Counted from the first letter of the stretch, positions 33,284 to 42,595 are shown. The stretch: DNA of 64,000 nt from JAAYJG01 sp964450305 (GCA_964450305.1 CAYVFB010000003.1:1-64000), one strand, 5' to 3'. Made by a program: numbers and translations. The notes: a model not told the origin generated them from the letters alone.

Positions 33284-34957
33284 CTACGCGTATATCAGCT
33301 GGTCGATCCCTTTGCCCGGGGGTACGATGGGAAGCACCCGTTCATCGATATCAATCACAAAATCGATAACCACAGGAACATCCTTGCAGGCCAGCGCTTT
33401 TTCAATGGCGCGCCCAACCTCCTGAGGGGTTTTTACCCGAATACCCACGGCGCCATAGGCTTCGGCCAGCTTTACAAAATCCGGCCCCCTATCCAGTGTG
33501 GTCTGGGAGTACCTTTTTTCATAGAACATGGTTTGCCACTGCCTGACCATACCCAGAGTGCCATTGTTCAAAACGGCGATGATCACCGGTAGTTCGTAAT
33601 GTACCGCTGTTGCAAGCTCGTTGCAGTTCATCCGAAAGCTTCCATCCCCGGCAAAGTTGATCACCCTTTTGTCGGGCCTGGCCATTTGTGCGCCTATGGC
33701 TGCGCCTGTGCCATAACCCATGGTGCCCAGACCACCGGAGGAAACGTACTGCCTTGGGCGTATGTATTCATAAAACTGTGCTGCCCAGATTTGGTTTTGC
33801 CCCACTTCGGTGGTGATGATTGCATCGGATCCGGTAAGCTCATTGAACTTTTGAATGATATAGGAAGGTCGAAGCGTTCCGTTTTCCGGGAACTGCAGCC
33901 TGTACTCCTCCTTCCAGTTTTTCACGGCTATGGCCCATTCGGTTTCATCAACCGGCGTTGTTCTATCCAGGATTTCCTGCAAAATGAGATCAGTGCTTCC
34001 AGTCAGGGCAAATTGTACGGAGATGTTCTTGTTAATTTCAGCCGGGTCCGCATCGATGTGCATGATCCTGGCATTGGGTGCGAACCGTTTCATATCGCTG
34101 ATCACACGGTCACTGAAACGAGCGCCGATATTGATGAGCAAATCGCATTCTGAAACAACCTTGTTCGATACCCTTGTACCATGCATGCCAAGAAGGCCCG
34201 TATATAATGGATATGAGGCAGGAACCGAGCCTGTGCCCATCAGCGTCGTCGCAACAGGAATATGCAGCTTTTCAGAAAGGCTTAACAGCAGGTTTGTTAC
34301 CCCTGCGATAATGGTGCCACCGCCCGACAGGATCACAGGCCTGTTTGCACTCTGTATCGCTTGTGCTGCGGTTTGCAGCTCTGCTTCGGTGAACAGGTTT
34401 TTAATTTCAAGGTTCAGTCTATTTTTCCCGTCAAAGGGTGTGAATTCAGCGGTATTTGCCGTAGCGTCCTTGCACACGTCTACAAGAACAGGCCCCGGCC
34501 TGCCGCTTGCTGCAATTTCGAAGGCTTTTCGCATGGTTTCAGCCAGTTCGTGAACATCCTTCACAAGATAATTATGCTTGGTGATGGGTTCAGTTATTCC
34601 GGTGATGTCAACCTCCTGAAAGGAATCCCTTCCGATCAGGGAGGACGCCACCTGACCGGTAATGGCTACCAAGGGTACTGAATCCATATAGGCTGTGGCG
34701 ATTCCGGTTACAAGGTTTGTTGCACCCGGACCTGAGGTTGCCAGACACACACCGGTTTTCCCGCTGGCCCTGGCATAGCCGTCGGCTGCATGGGAAGCGC
34801 CCTGTTCGTGGGATGTAAGGATGTGCCGGATGCCCGCACCTCTTTTATACAGCGCATCATAGATATTTAATACAGCCCCTCCCGGAAACCCGAAAATGGT
34901 ATCTACCTTCTGTTCTTTCAGGCATTCAATGATGATCTCCGCACCAGTTAATTTCAA
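33284..34957 (-). CDS. ilvB: Acetolactate synthase large subunit
   Basis: 557 residues. This is the thiamine-diphosphate enzyme that condenses pyruvate. Signs are the N-terminal GFPGGAVLNIYDALY, the catalytic Glu region TSHEQGASHAADGYARA, and the ThDP/Mg motif GDGSFRMNCNELATA ending in ILNNGTLGMV. It begins with TTG at 34955-34957, supported by GGAGGGG seven bases upstream, and no ATG fits. It works with IlvN (30815-31306). Confidence 0.97.
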   Translation of the reverse strand: MKLTGAEIIIECLKEQKVDTIFGFPGGAVLNIYDALYKRGAGIRHILTSHEQGASHAADGYARASGKTGVCLATSGPGATNLVTGIATAYMDSVPLVAITGQVASSLIGRDSFQEVDITGITEPITKHNYLVKDVHELAETMRKAFEIAASGRPGPVLVDVCKDATANTAEFTPFDGKNRLNLEIKNLFTEAELQTAAQAIQSANRPVILSGGGTIIAGVTNLLLSLSEKLHIPVATTLMGTGSVPASYPLYTGLLGMHGTRVSNKVVSECDLLINIGARFSDRVISDMKRFAPNARIMHIDADPAEINKNISVQFALTGSTDLILQEILDRTTPVDETEWAIAVKNWKEEYRLQFPENGTLRPSYIIQKFNELTGSDAIITTEVGQNQIWAAQFYEYIRPRQYVSSGGLGTMGYGTGAAIGAQMARPDKRVINFAGDGSFRMNCNELATAVHYELPVIIAVLNNGTLGMVRQWQTMFYEKRYSQTTLDRGPDFVKLAEAYGAVGIRVKTPQEVGRAIEKALACKDVPVVIDFVIDIDERVLPIVPPGKGIDQLIYA

Positions 34958-34982
34958 AATACAACCCCTCCATGTCGTTCAA

Positions 34983-35067
34983 CAGGTGCAGCCACATTCA
35001 CCAAAACGCTGTTCTTTGGAGCGTTTTGTATAAACATGGAATCATTGAGCAATATGCCATGCACCTG
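34983..35067 (-). other. Structured intercistronic RNA segment between leuB and ilvB
   Basis: Nested inverted repeats: an outer pair CAGGTGCA (34983-34990) and TGCACCTG (35060-35067), and an inner pair CAAAACGCT (35002-35010) and AGCGTTTTG (35020-35028). There is no T-run, so it is not a simple terminator. It could be a processing or regulatory element within the operon mRNA. Confidence 0.55.
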
Positions 35068-35084
35068 AACAATTTCGATAAAAA

Positions 35085-36161
35085 TCATAGCCTTATAGCT
35101 ACCGCATCACCCATTTCCTCGCAGCCGATCACCGTCGCACCCTCTGTTGCAATGTCAGCGGTCATCAAACCGTCGTTCAATACCTTTAAAACGGCATCTT
35201 CTATCACTTTAGACGCATCTTCCCGCTTGAAGGAATATTTCAGCATCATGGCCACCGACAGAATCGTTGCCAGCGGGTTCGCTTTGTTCTGGCCCGCGAT
35301 GTCCGGCGCAGAACCATGAACCGGTTCATACAGCCCCAGGCTCCCAGAGCCCAGGCTGGCCGAAGGCAGCATTCCAATAGAGCCCGTCAGCATGGAAGCC
35401 TCATCGGACAGGATATCGCCAAACATATTTTCGGTAACGATCACATCAAACTGCTCGGGGTGAATGACCAGTTGCATGGCGGCATTGTCCACGAACATAT
35501 GGTTCAGCTGAATATCCGGATAATCCTTCGCCACATCCACAACGATTTCACGCCAGAAACGGGATACCTCCAATACATTGGCCTTATCCACCGAGGTAAC
35601 CTTTTTGCGGCGAAGCCTTGCCGCTTCAAAGGCAAGCCTTGCGATGCGCTCTACCTCATATTTGCGGTAAATCATCGTGTCGTAAGCGGCAGGCTGCCCG
35701 TTACTATCGATCAATCTCTTCTTTTCACCAAAATACAGGCCGCCTGTAAGCTCCCGTAATACCAGGATATCCAGGCCGTCCTTTGTAATCCTGTCTTTAA
35801 GCGGGCTGGCCGCTTTCAGCGGGGTGTAGATCACTGCCGGACGATAATTGGCAAAAAGAGCAAGCGCGGCACGGATACCCAGAAGGCCTGCTTCCGGACG
35901 CTTATTCCCCGGAAGATTATCCCATTTATACCCCCCTACGGCACCGAGCAAAACTGCATCCGCTGCTTTACACACCGCAACAGTTTTTTCGGGCAGGGGT
36001 TCTCCAGTATTGTCGATGGCGATTCCTCCAATGTCTGCATATTCGTATTGCAGTTGGAAACCACATTTTTCACCCACAAGATCTAAAACCTTGATTGCCT
36101 GTTTTACAACTTCAGGGCCAATCCCATCACCGGGCATGACCGCAATTTTATAACCTTTCAT
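35085..36161 (-). CDS. leuB: 3-isopropylmalate dehydrogenase
   Basis: About 358 residues. It oxidises and decarboxylates 3-isopropylmalate in leucine synthesis using NAD. GDGIGPEVV at the start, RELTGGLYFGEK, the conserved TSVDKANVL and the C-terminal PVHGSAPDIAGQNKANP motif are all present. The ATG at 36161 has GGAGGGG upstream; the in-frame TTG at 36173 overlaps that site. It follows leuD after a repeat-filled gap of about 230 bases. Confidence 0.97.
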   Translation of the reverse strand: MKGYKIAVMPGDGIGPEVVKQAIKVLDLVGEKCGFQLQYEYADIGGIAIDNTGEPLPEKTVAVCKAADAVLLGAVGGYKWDNLPGNKRPEAGLLGIRAALALFANYRPAVIYTPLKAASPLKDRITKDGLDILVLRELTGGLYFGEKKRLIDSNGQPAAYDTMIYRKYEVERIARLAFEAARLRRKKVTSVDKANVLEVSRFWREIVVDVAKDYPDIQLNHMFVDNAAMQLVIHPEQFDVIVTENMFGDILSDEASMLTGSIGMLPSASLGSGSLGLYEPVHGSAPDIAGQNKANPLATILSVAMMLKYSFKREDASKVIEDAVLKVLNDGLMTADIATEGATVIGCEEMGDAVAIRL

Positions 36162-36279
36162 TTTCCCCTCCAATACCAGTCATCAATCCGTGCCTGCTTT
36201 CCTGGTTTAATGCATCAATATATGCAAAACCGGACATTCGTTTATTCTTTCCGAATTTAATTCTCAATTTTTTATAGCC

Positions 36280-36421
36280 GAAGGTCCACCTTTATACATT
36301 CTGAATATGATTCATCAACGTTTTAAAACGAACGCCCACCTTTACACCTTCTGAACATTCATTTTTCAACTTATCAAAAGCCGAACTCCCGCCTTTACAC
36401 CTTCCGAATATGATTCATCAG
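36280..36421. repeat. Tandem repeat derived from the leuD 3' end, period 50-53
   Basis: Three copies of a motif (CACCTTTAcAC, CTTCTGAAyaTgATTCATCAaC) are anchored at 36291, 36341 and 36394. The third copy is the last codons and stop of leuD itself; the other two are diverged copies lying downstream. The arrangement and unit length parallel the array after the TadZ-like gene at 22155-22280. Confidence 0.75.
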
Positions 36422-36880
36422 CCCGCCTGCCGCTATTATTTTTTGTATGAATTCAGGGAAAGGCTCGATTTGATATGTTTTCCCATTGCTGTAATTTGTG
36501 AGAATTCCCTTTTCAAGATCAATCCCCAATTTGTCTCCATCCTGTGTTTCTTCAACGCATTGCGGGCATTCCACGATGGGAAGGCCAATATTGATGGCGT
36601 TCCTGTAAAAGATCCTGGCAAAGGTTTTTGCAACCACACAGGAGATCCCGGAAGCCTTTATAGCAATGGGCGCATGCTCACGGGAGGAGCCGCAGCCAAA
36701 GTTGAAGCCTCCCACGATGATATCACCCTTTTGAACACGGGTTACAAAACCTGCGTCCAGATCCTCCATGCAATGCCTGGCCAGTTCGCCGGGCTCGGAG
36801 GTGTTCAGGTAGCGTGCCGGAATGATCACATCGGTGTCAACGTTGTCGCCGTATTGAATTACTTTTCCCTCAAATATCAT
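36395..36880 (-). CDS. leuD: 3-isopropylmalate dehydratase small subunit
   Basis: About 161 residues. With LeuC it isomerises 2- to 3-isopropylmalate. Conserved features are GDNVDTDVIIPARYLN, GGFNFGCGSSREHAPIA and KTFARIFYRNAINIGL. The ATG at 36880 gives the usual LeuD start; a GTG at 36889 is also possible and both are near AAGGTGA. It follows leuC by about 20 bases. Its 3' end has been duplicated in tandem downstream. Confidence 0.97.
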   Translation of the reverse strand: MIFEGKVIQYGDNVDTDVIIPARYLNTSEPGELARHCMEDLDAGFVTRVQKGDIIVGGFNFGCGSSREHAPIAIKASGISCVVAKTFARIFYRNAINIGLPIVECPQCVEETQDGDKLGIDLEKGILTNYSNGKTYQIEPFPEFIQKIIAAGGLMNHIRKV

Positions 36881-36901
36881 ATCAATCACCTTTCCCTCCG
36901 C

Positions 36902-38170
36902 TTACAGCCCCATGATCTCATCCGGGGATGATATCCTGCCGGTTACAGCCGATGCGGCCGCAATGGCAGGGCTTGCCAGATAGACCTCACTGTTCACATG
37001 GCCCATTCTGCCCACAAAATTTCGGTTTGTGGTGGAAACCGCACGCTCTCCGGCGGCCAGAATTCCCATATGCCCGCCCAGGCATGGTCCGCAGGTGGGG
37101 GTGCTGACAGCGCAGCCCGCATCGATAAAGATATCGAACAGCCCTTCCTTCATGCATTCCTTCCAGATGCGTTGTGTTGCCGGAATAACAATACACCGGA
37201 CATCCCTGTGAACCTTGCGGCCTGCCAGGATTTTTGCCGCGATGCGCATATCTTCCATTCTACCGTTGGTGCAGGAGCCGATGACCACCTGATGAATGGG
37301 TATATCCCCCACCTCACTGATAGTTCTGGTGTTCTCAGGAAGATGTGGAAAAGCCACTGTTGGCTCCAGTTTGCTTAAGTCAATGGTATATTCCCGGACA
37401 TATTCCGCCTGTTCATCCGCCTGGAAAACCTCGTAGGGCTTGGTGGAATGCTCGCGGATATATTTCAATGTTTCACCATCCACTTCAAATATACCGTTTT
37501 TGGCACCGGCTTCAATGGCCATGTTCGCAATGGTAAAGCGATCATCCATGGTCAGAAAATCCAGGCCGTCCCCGGTGAATTCCATGGATTTGTAAAGGCA
37601 GCCATCAACACCCGTCCGGCCGATGATGTGAAGGATGATATCCTTCCCGCTTACCCATTCGGAGGGCTTGCCGATCAAATGAAACCGAATCGCTTCGGGA
37701 ACCTTCAGCCAGACTTCACCGGTGGCCATGGCCGCAGCCATATCGGTGCTGCCGGTACCGGTTGAAAAAGCGCCCAGGGCACCATAGGTACAGGTATGGG
37801 AATCAGCACCGATGACAACATCCCCGGCGGTCACCAGACCCAGCTCGGGCAGAAGCGCATGCTCAACGCCCATCTGGCCAACCTCGAAGAAGTTCTTAAT
37901 TTTCATTTTACGAGTAAATTCCCGCATCATCTTCACCTGCTCGGCAGATTTTATATCCTTGTTCGGGGTGAAGTGATCGGGCACCAGCGCGATTTTATCG
38001 GTATGGAACACCTTTTCCAGCCCGGCCTTTTCAAATTCCTTTATCGCAACCGGTGCAGTGATGTCATTCCCAAGCACCATATCCACTTTCGCCTGAATCA
38101 GCTGCCCGGGCTTGACATTCTCCAACCCGGCTGCCCTGGCCAATATTTTTTGCGTCATTGTCATCGCCAT
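36902..38170 (-). CDS. leuC: 3-isopropylmalate dehydratase large subunit
   Basis: About 422 residues, the expected size, from the ATG at 38168-38170 with AGAGGTG nine bases upstream. The frame continues upstream to 38299, but that part lies in a repeat element and is not LeuC-like. Signs include the substrate-binding GADSHTCTYGALGAF and IGSCTNGR, and the cluster cysteines in TPTCGPCLGGHMG; it is an aconitase-family 4Fe-4S enzyme. It is the first gene of the branched-chain cluster; a TATAAT box at about 38410-38420 on the minus strand may be its promoter, though the -35 is weak. Confidence 0.97.
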   Translation of the reverse strand: MAMTMTQKILARAAGLENVKPGQLIQAKVDMVLGNDITAPVAIKEFEKAGLEKVFHTDKIALVPDHFTPNKDIKSAEQVKMMREFTRKMKIKNFFEVGQMGVEHALLPELGLVTAGDVVIGADSHTCTYGALGAFSTGTGSTDMAAAMATGEVWLKVPEAIRFHLIGKPSEWVSGKDIILHIIGRTGVDGCLYKSMEFTGDGLDFLTMDDRFTIANMAIEAGAKNGIFEVDGETLKYIREHSTKPYEVFQADEQAEYVREYTIDLSKLEPTVAFPHLPENTRTISEVGDIPIHQVVIGSCTNGRMEDMRIAAKILAGRKVHRDVRCIVIPATQRIWKECMKEGLFDIFIDAGCAVSTPTCGPCLGGHMGILAAGERAVSTTNRNFVGRMGHVNSEVYLASPAIAAASAVTGRISSPDEIMGL

Positions 38171-38268
38171 AATATAAAACACCTCTTTCCAGAGTTCGAT
38201 TCCAGCAGTATAAGATGCAATTGTGCAGGTACACGCCAACACATGCATGAACAGAGACATCATCCCCG

Positions 38269-38400
38269 GGAGACCGTTTGGAAAAGCATATTTATTCATA
38301 AGACACTATTTTCCATGCCTTGAAACCCGCATAGTTCCGCTTATTTTTACATGTTTATGCGTGTTTCTAAAGAATAAACAGACCTTCCGAGCCGGCTCCT
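38269..38400 (-). repeat. MITE-like element, copy B (copy A at 20681-20812)
   Basis: Same element as copy A, about 85 percent identical, in the same orientation relative to minus-strand transcription. Here it would be transcribed as the first part of the leuC leader, just downstream of a TATAAT box. It contributes the spurious N-terminal extension MNKYAFPNGL to the leuC frame; copy A has a GTG start and NKYAFPN in the same place. Confidence 0.75.
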
Positions 38401-38505
38401 GGTTATAGGTTTATTATACCGTTTCTGTTTTTCATTTCTTCTGATTTTTCACTTTCATTTTACGGAATTCTTCATGATTATTATCCCGTTTGTATCCCAA
38501 ATTCA

Positions 38506-38535
38506 TTGCAACCGGTAGCATAACTATGATAAAAT
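38506..38535 (+). promoter_or_regulatory. Probable promoter of the O-antigen ligase-like gene
   Basis: TTGCAA, 18-base spacer, TAAAAT on the plus strand. The leader of about 125 bases contains ATGCCG/CGGCAT and GCGCAAG/CTTGCGC inverted repeats of unknown meaning. Confidence 0.5.
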
Positions 38536-38668
38536 AATCCGAACAAGGGTTCAGGACTATGCCGAGGGGAAATAGATCACGAGGAAAGCACCGCGGCATT
38601 GGCATTTTTACGTGAATACGCGCAAGTGCTCATGAAACGCTTGCGCAAGTGGGAACAAGAGGCACTCT

Positions 38669-40090
38669 ATGAAACGAAAAATTCTGGATGAACTTAAACA
38701 GTTTCAAAGCGACATCCGATCTATGAAAAGTATCCGTGAATTCATTCTATACATTCCTTCATCTACATTCAAAAACATTGCTTTCTGTTTGCTGGCAGTG
38801 CTCGTTACATCACCGATGTATATTCTTTTAAGAAGTATCCTGCTAAAATATCATGACGATTTTTATGTGAGTACCAACCAAAGAACACTGGGGATCTATT
38901 GGGTTCAGCTTATAAGATTCATCGGATTCTCAGGTATATTCCTGATGCTTTTTGTTATATGGAAAGACATGATCATGCATCATCAGGACAAATGGCTTGA
39001 AAAACTGTTAAAAAGACATCCTGTCCCGTTATTTCTTTCCCTGCTGCTTGCCTGGAGTGCTTTTTCCTGTGCATTTTCCAGTAACCCGGCCAATTCTCTG
39101 TTTGGCAATCAATATAGAAATGAAGGGATTATCACCTATTTTGCTTATGCTGGAATCTTTTGCTGTGGTTACATCTTAAAAGAACAAAGATTTCGCGTAA
39201 ACCTGATGCGAATATTTGTGTTATCCGCTACAGCCCTGTCAATCCTCATGTTGATCAACCAACCTGCACTGAATCTCCTTCTGTCCTTCAATTACAGAGC
39301 CGCCATGTTTCAAAATATCAATCATTATGGTTATTTTCTTAGCCTGGCCACTATGCTGGCTGCAGCATTGTCCTTGCGAGAGGGCAGGCTGAATAGAATC
39401 GCGCTCTTCTGGCTGCTTCCCTTTGCCATATTGGTTGCCACATTGATCACCAACAAATCCTTCGGCCCTTATGTGGCTGTGAGCATGGGGTTGATTTTTC
39501 TTTTTGTGTTAACCCTTATCTACACAAAAAAGGCAAAACTTTGTGCAGGTATGCTCGTTCTGGTATTTATACTGTTATCTTTGGGGATGAACCTTAAAAG
39601 CAACTATCTGACACATGAAACAAAAGCACTGGTCGAAGATATTGGTAACATTGTTGAGAGTAATGAGGCTGCACCGGCGGCAGGATCCGGCAGGTGGATC
39701 CTGTGGAAGCTTGGTATCGAGTATACCCTGGAGAAACCGATTTTCGGGTATGGTCCTGATAACCTGCACGATCGATTTCTTATGGATGATCTGAATCATG
39801 ACCGGCCTCATAACGAGTTCATACAATTATCCGCAAGCCTGGGCATTCCTGCGCTTGTGTTTTATTGCTGCGCTCTCTTCTTTTACTTCTTACCGCTGCT
39901 AAGAAACCTGAAAAAGCTGAACCCGGAAATCATCGGCCTCTATGCGGCCATAATATCCTACCTGGCATCCTCCTTTGTGGGGCAGTCCATGTATTGCAGC
40001 GCCTCCTTCTATTTTGCCTTCCTTGGCCTTACCTGTCATCTCTTTCCCCTTGCAGACACACAGCCCGCCAGTTCTGTTGATAAAAAATAA
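38669..40090 (+). CDS. O-antigen ligase / Wzy-family membrane protein
   Basis: 473 residues with about eleven membrane segments. The Wzy_C signature lies in the large loop near residues 345-400: GRWILWKLGIEYTLEKPIFG, then the essential-type His in DRPHNEFIQLSASLGIPAL. Family members join or polymerise undecaprenyl-linked glycans on the outer face of the membrane; in Gram-positives they act on capsule, exopolysaccharide or glycoprotein glycans. It is the only complete gene on the plus strand, with its own promoter and terminator and AAGAGG before the ATG, so it is not tied to a glycan cluster here. The acceptor and sugar are unknown. Confidence 0.85.
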   Translation: MKRKILDELKQFQSDIRSMKSIREFILYIPSSTFKNIAFCLLAVLVTSPMYILLRSILLKYHDDFYVSTNQRTLGIYWVQLIRFIGFSGIFLMLFVIWKDMIMHHQDKWLEKLLKRHPVPLFLSLLLAWSAFSCAFSSNPANSLFGNQYRNEGIITYFAYAGIFCCGYILKEQRFRVNLMRIFVLSATALSILMLINQPALNLLLSFNYRAAMFQNINHYGYFLSLATMLAAALSLREGRLNRIALFWLLPFAILVATLITNKSFGPYVAVSMGLIFLFVLTLIYTKKAKLCAGMLVLVFILLSLGMNLKSNYLTHETKALVEDIGNIVESNEAAPAAGSGRWILWKLGIEYTLEKPIFGYGPDNLHDRFLMDDLNHDRPHNEFIQLSASLGIPALVFYCCALFFYFLPLLRNLKKLNPEIIGLYAAIISYLASSFVGQSMYCSASFYFAFLGLTCHLFPLADTQPASSVDKK

Positions 40091-40136
40091 TGCCTGAATG
40101 GCAGATTCCCGTCATTCAGGCATTTCACTTTTATTT
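40086..40136. terminator. Bidirectional terminator between the ligase-like gene and topA
   Basis: TGCCTGAATG (40091-40100) and CATTCAGGCA (40113-40122) form a 10-base stem. T-rich runs follow on both strands (TTTCACTTTTATTTT on plus, ATTATTTTTTATC on minus). Confidence 0.85.
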
Positions 40137-40224
40137 TATGTTCCAAGGGCAGAAACAGTTGTAATCATATTTTGTATATTTCACGGAAGCAGCAATTGTT
40201 ACGCGATTCGATAGTTTCACCCGC

Positions 40225-42342
40225 TTACTCTGAAGCTTCCTCTTCCGTTTTCTGGCGCGCTTCCAGTACAGTATGGGCGCAGGATTCCAGGCTGCAGGTA
40301 TACTGAATCTTGTTACCCTTGAACTTTTTGGTCATAAAGCTGCCACAATTCGGGCATTTTCTGTCGGAAGCCATCTCCCAGGAAGAATAGTCGCAGGTGG
40401 GATAATTCTCGCAGCTTAAATAACTCTTTCCCTTTCTGGTTTTCTTGTTGTAGATCTTCCCCCCGCATTTTGGGCAAACAACTCCGGCATCTTCCAGAAT
40501 AGGCTTTGCGTTTCTGCATTCCGGGAAGCCCGGGCATGCCAGGAACTTACCGTATCTTCCCATTTTAATGACCATCTTCCGACCGCATTTTTCGCACTCC
40601 TCGTCAGATTCTTCAACGGGCAGCTCTACCTTACTGATTTGATCCTCTGCTTTTTTCAGGATCACTTCAAATTCCCTGTAGAAATCATTCAACAGATCCT
40701 TCCACTTCCGTTTTCCGTCTTCAACGTCATCCAGCTGGGTTTCCATATCTGCGGTAAAGTTTATATTGATAATACTTCGGAAGTATTCCTCCATCAATCG
40801 GTTCACGATCCTCCCCAGTTCTGTGGGAAGCAGGTATTTCTTATCCTTCACGACATACCCTCTTGAAATAATCGTGCTGATGGTAGGCGAATAAGTACTT
40901 GGACGCCCAATCCCCTTTTCTTCCAGGGCTTTGACCAGGGTTGCTTCGGTATACCTTGACGGAGGTTGGGTAAAATGCTGCGATGGCTTAAGCTCAAGAG
41001 CAGTCACCCTTTCTCCCTCGATCAGCTCGGGCAGCATGGGCTCTTTTTCATTATCACCCTCGTTTTCCTCATCGGTTCCTTCTTCGTACAACACTAAAAA
41101 GCCCTTGAAGGAAACTCGCGAGCCCTTGGATTTGAACAGGTAATCCCCCGCATCTATATCCACTGCCATCGTATCATAAACGGCGGCTTCCATCTGAGAA
41201 GCGATGAACCTTTCCCAAATCAGCTTGTACAGCCTGAATAGCTCTCTGGGCAGAGAGCTTTTTACCCGTTCCGGCGGAAGATCGGCTGTGGTTGGGCGTA
41301 TTGCTTCGTGAGCATCCTGCGCCGCAGATTTTGCTTTATAAACCCTGGCTTTTTCGGGCAGGTACCTGGCACCATAGTTTTTCTGAATATATTCTCTGGC
41401 CTGAGACAGCGCTTCCTCTGAAATACGGGTTGAATCGGTACGCATGTAAGTGATCAGGCCTACAGAGCCCTCACCCTGGATCTCAACACCTTCATAGAGC
41501 TGCTGGGCAAGCATCATGGTTTTCTTCGTGGAAAAACCGAATTTCCTGGCAGCTTCCTGCTGAAGCGTGCTGGTGATAAAAGGAGGGGCCGGGGTGCGTT
41601 TTTTGTCCCCATGCTTCACCTTCGCGATAGTGAAGGGTACGCCTTGAAGCTTCTGGAGCACCTGATCCACATCTTCTTTTTGCTTTAAGTCCTGTTTTTT
41701 GTTTTTGAAGCCGTAAAATCTGGAAAGAAAGGTTTTTCCATTGGCTTTTTCCAGAAGGGCTTCCAATCGCCAGAATTCTTCCGCAACAAAGCCCTCTATT
41801 TCATATTCCCGGTCGCATATCATCTTCGTTGCAACAGACTGAACCCTGCCGGCGCTTAACCCTTTTCTTACATTTCTCCAAAGCAGGGGGCTTATTTGAT
41901 AACCCACGATGCGATCCAGAATACGCCTGGCCTGCTGGGCATCCACCAAATCCATGTCGATGGGTCTTGCGGCCTTCACAGCCTTCACAACAGCGTTTTT
42001 TGTAATCTCGTTAAAGGTGATCCTGCATTTGTCCTTCTCATTGATCTTTAATAGGTTTGCCAGATGCCAGGATATTGCTTCCCCTTCACGGTCGGGGTCG
42101 GTTGCGAGAAATACCTTGTCGGCATCTTTGGCATCTTTTTTCAGTTCGTTGATCAAATCACCCTTGCCCCGTATATTAATGTACTTCGGTTCAAAATCAT
42201 TCTTTATGTCCACACCGATCTGACTTTTGGGAAGATCTCTGATGTGGCCCATGGATGCCTTTATTTTATAACTGGCACCAAGATATTTCTTGATTGTTTT
42301 TGCTTTGGCAGGTGATTCAACAATAACCAGATACTTCGCCAT
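40225..42342 (-). CDS. topA: DNA topoisomerase I (type IA)
   Basis: 705 residues. The TOPRIM domain holds LVIVESPAKAKTIKKYLG and the metal site ATDPDREGEAISW. The catalytic tyrosine is Tyr299 in GLITYMRTDSTR. Three C4 zinc ribbons follow near the C-terminus (CEKCGRK ... CPGFPEC; CPKCGGK ... CENYPTC; CPNCGSF ... CSLESC). It relaxes negative supercoils. It has its own promoter at 42385-42413. The window also encodes topB, the other type IA enzyme. Confidence 0.97.
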   Translation of the reverse strand: MAKYLVIVESPAKAKTIKKYLGASYKIKASMGHIRDLPKSQIGVDIKNDFEPKYINIRGKGDLINELKKDAKDADKVFLATDPDREGEAISWHLANLLKINEKDKCRITFNEITKNAVVKAVKAARPIDMDLVDAQQARRILDRIVGYQISPLLWRNVRKGLSAGRVQSVATKMICDREYEIEGFVAEEFWRLEALLEKANGKTFLSRFYGFKNKKQDLKQKEDVDQVLQKLQGVPFTIAKVKHGDKKRTPAPPFITSTLQQEAARKFGFSTKKTMMLAQQLYEGVEIQGEGSVGLITYMRTDSTRISEEALSQAREYIQKNYGARYLPEKARVYKAKSAAQDAHEAIRPTTADLPPERVKSSLPRELFRLYKLIWERFIASQMEAAVYDTMAVDIDAGDYLFKSKGSRVSFKGFLVLYEEGTDEENEGDNEKEPMLPELIEGERVTALELKPSQHFTQPPSRYTEATLVKALEEKGIGRPSTYSPTISTIISRGYVVKDKKYLLPTELGRIVNRLMEEYFRSIININFTADMETQLDDVEDGKRKWKDLLNDFYREFEVILKKAEDQISKVELPVEESDEECEKCGRKMVIKMGRYGKFLACPGFPECRNAKPILEDAGVVCPKCGGKIYNKKTRKGKSYLSCENYPTCDYSSWEMASDRKCPNCGSFMTKKFKGNKIQYTCSLESCAHTVLEARQKTEEEASE

Positions 42343-42384
42343 TCTTTTCCTCCGTTTCGTTTCACACCCTGATAATCTTTTGTA

Positions 42385-42413
42385 ATAGTACCACTGAAAG
42401 CTCAGTTTGTAAA
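42385..42413 (-). promoter_or_regulatory. Sigma-A promoter of topA
   Basis: On the minus strand: TTTACA, 17-base spacer, TACTAT. It lies about 40 bases before the ATG. The rest of 42343-42595 shows no gene. Confidence 0.7.
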
Positions 42414-42595
42414 CTGTTTTCCTGTTTTTGCCGGATAAAAAGACCGTAAAAGAGCTTGGCAGGCCGGTGCTTTATTACGGATACTGAACCACTGCCCGGA
42501 TAACTTTTCGTGATTGTTTCTAATGCCTGAATGATCAAATGTTCTATCATCCCGCTAGTCTGTAATTTCCTGAGCTACTCCTACATTTTTTTCCA

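Larger units (their letters stand above)
38171..38668. other. Divergent intergenic region leuC / O-antigen ligase-like
   Basis: Holds the leuC leader, MITE-like copy B (38269-38400), a minus-strand TATAAT near 38414-38419 and a plus-strand promoter for the ligase-like gene. No T-box or other known amino acid leader motif was found ahead of leuC. Confidence 0.5.

Noticed and set aside
38171..38299. N-terminal extension of LeuC to 38299
   Set aside because: The extension is encoded by the MITE-like element and is not LeuC-like; a good ribosome site and the standard start are at 38170.
38171..38460. T-box or leader-peptide attenuator for leuC
   Set aside because: No GGGTGGAACC box, no run of Leu codons and no terminator hairpin were found.
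38570..38610. RNase P-like GAGGAAAG motif and GEMM-type riboswitch upstream of the ligase-like gene
   Set aside because: Only a few bases match; the rest of either fold is absent and the region is too short.
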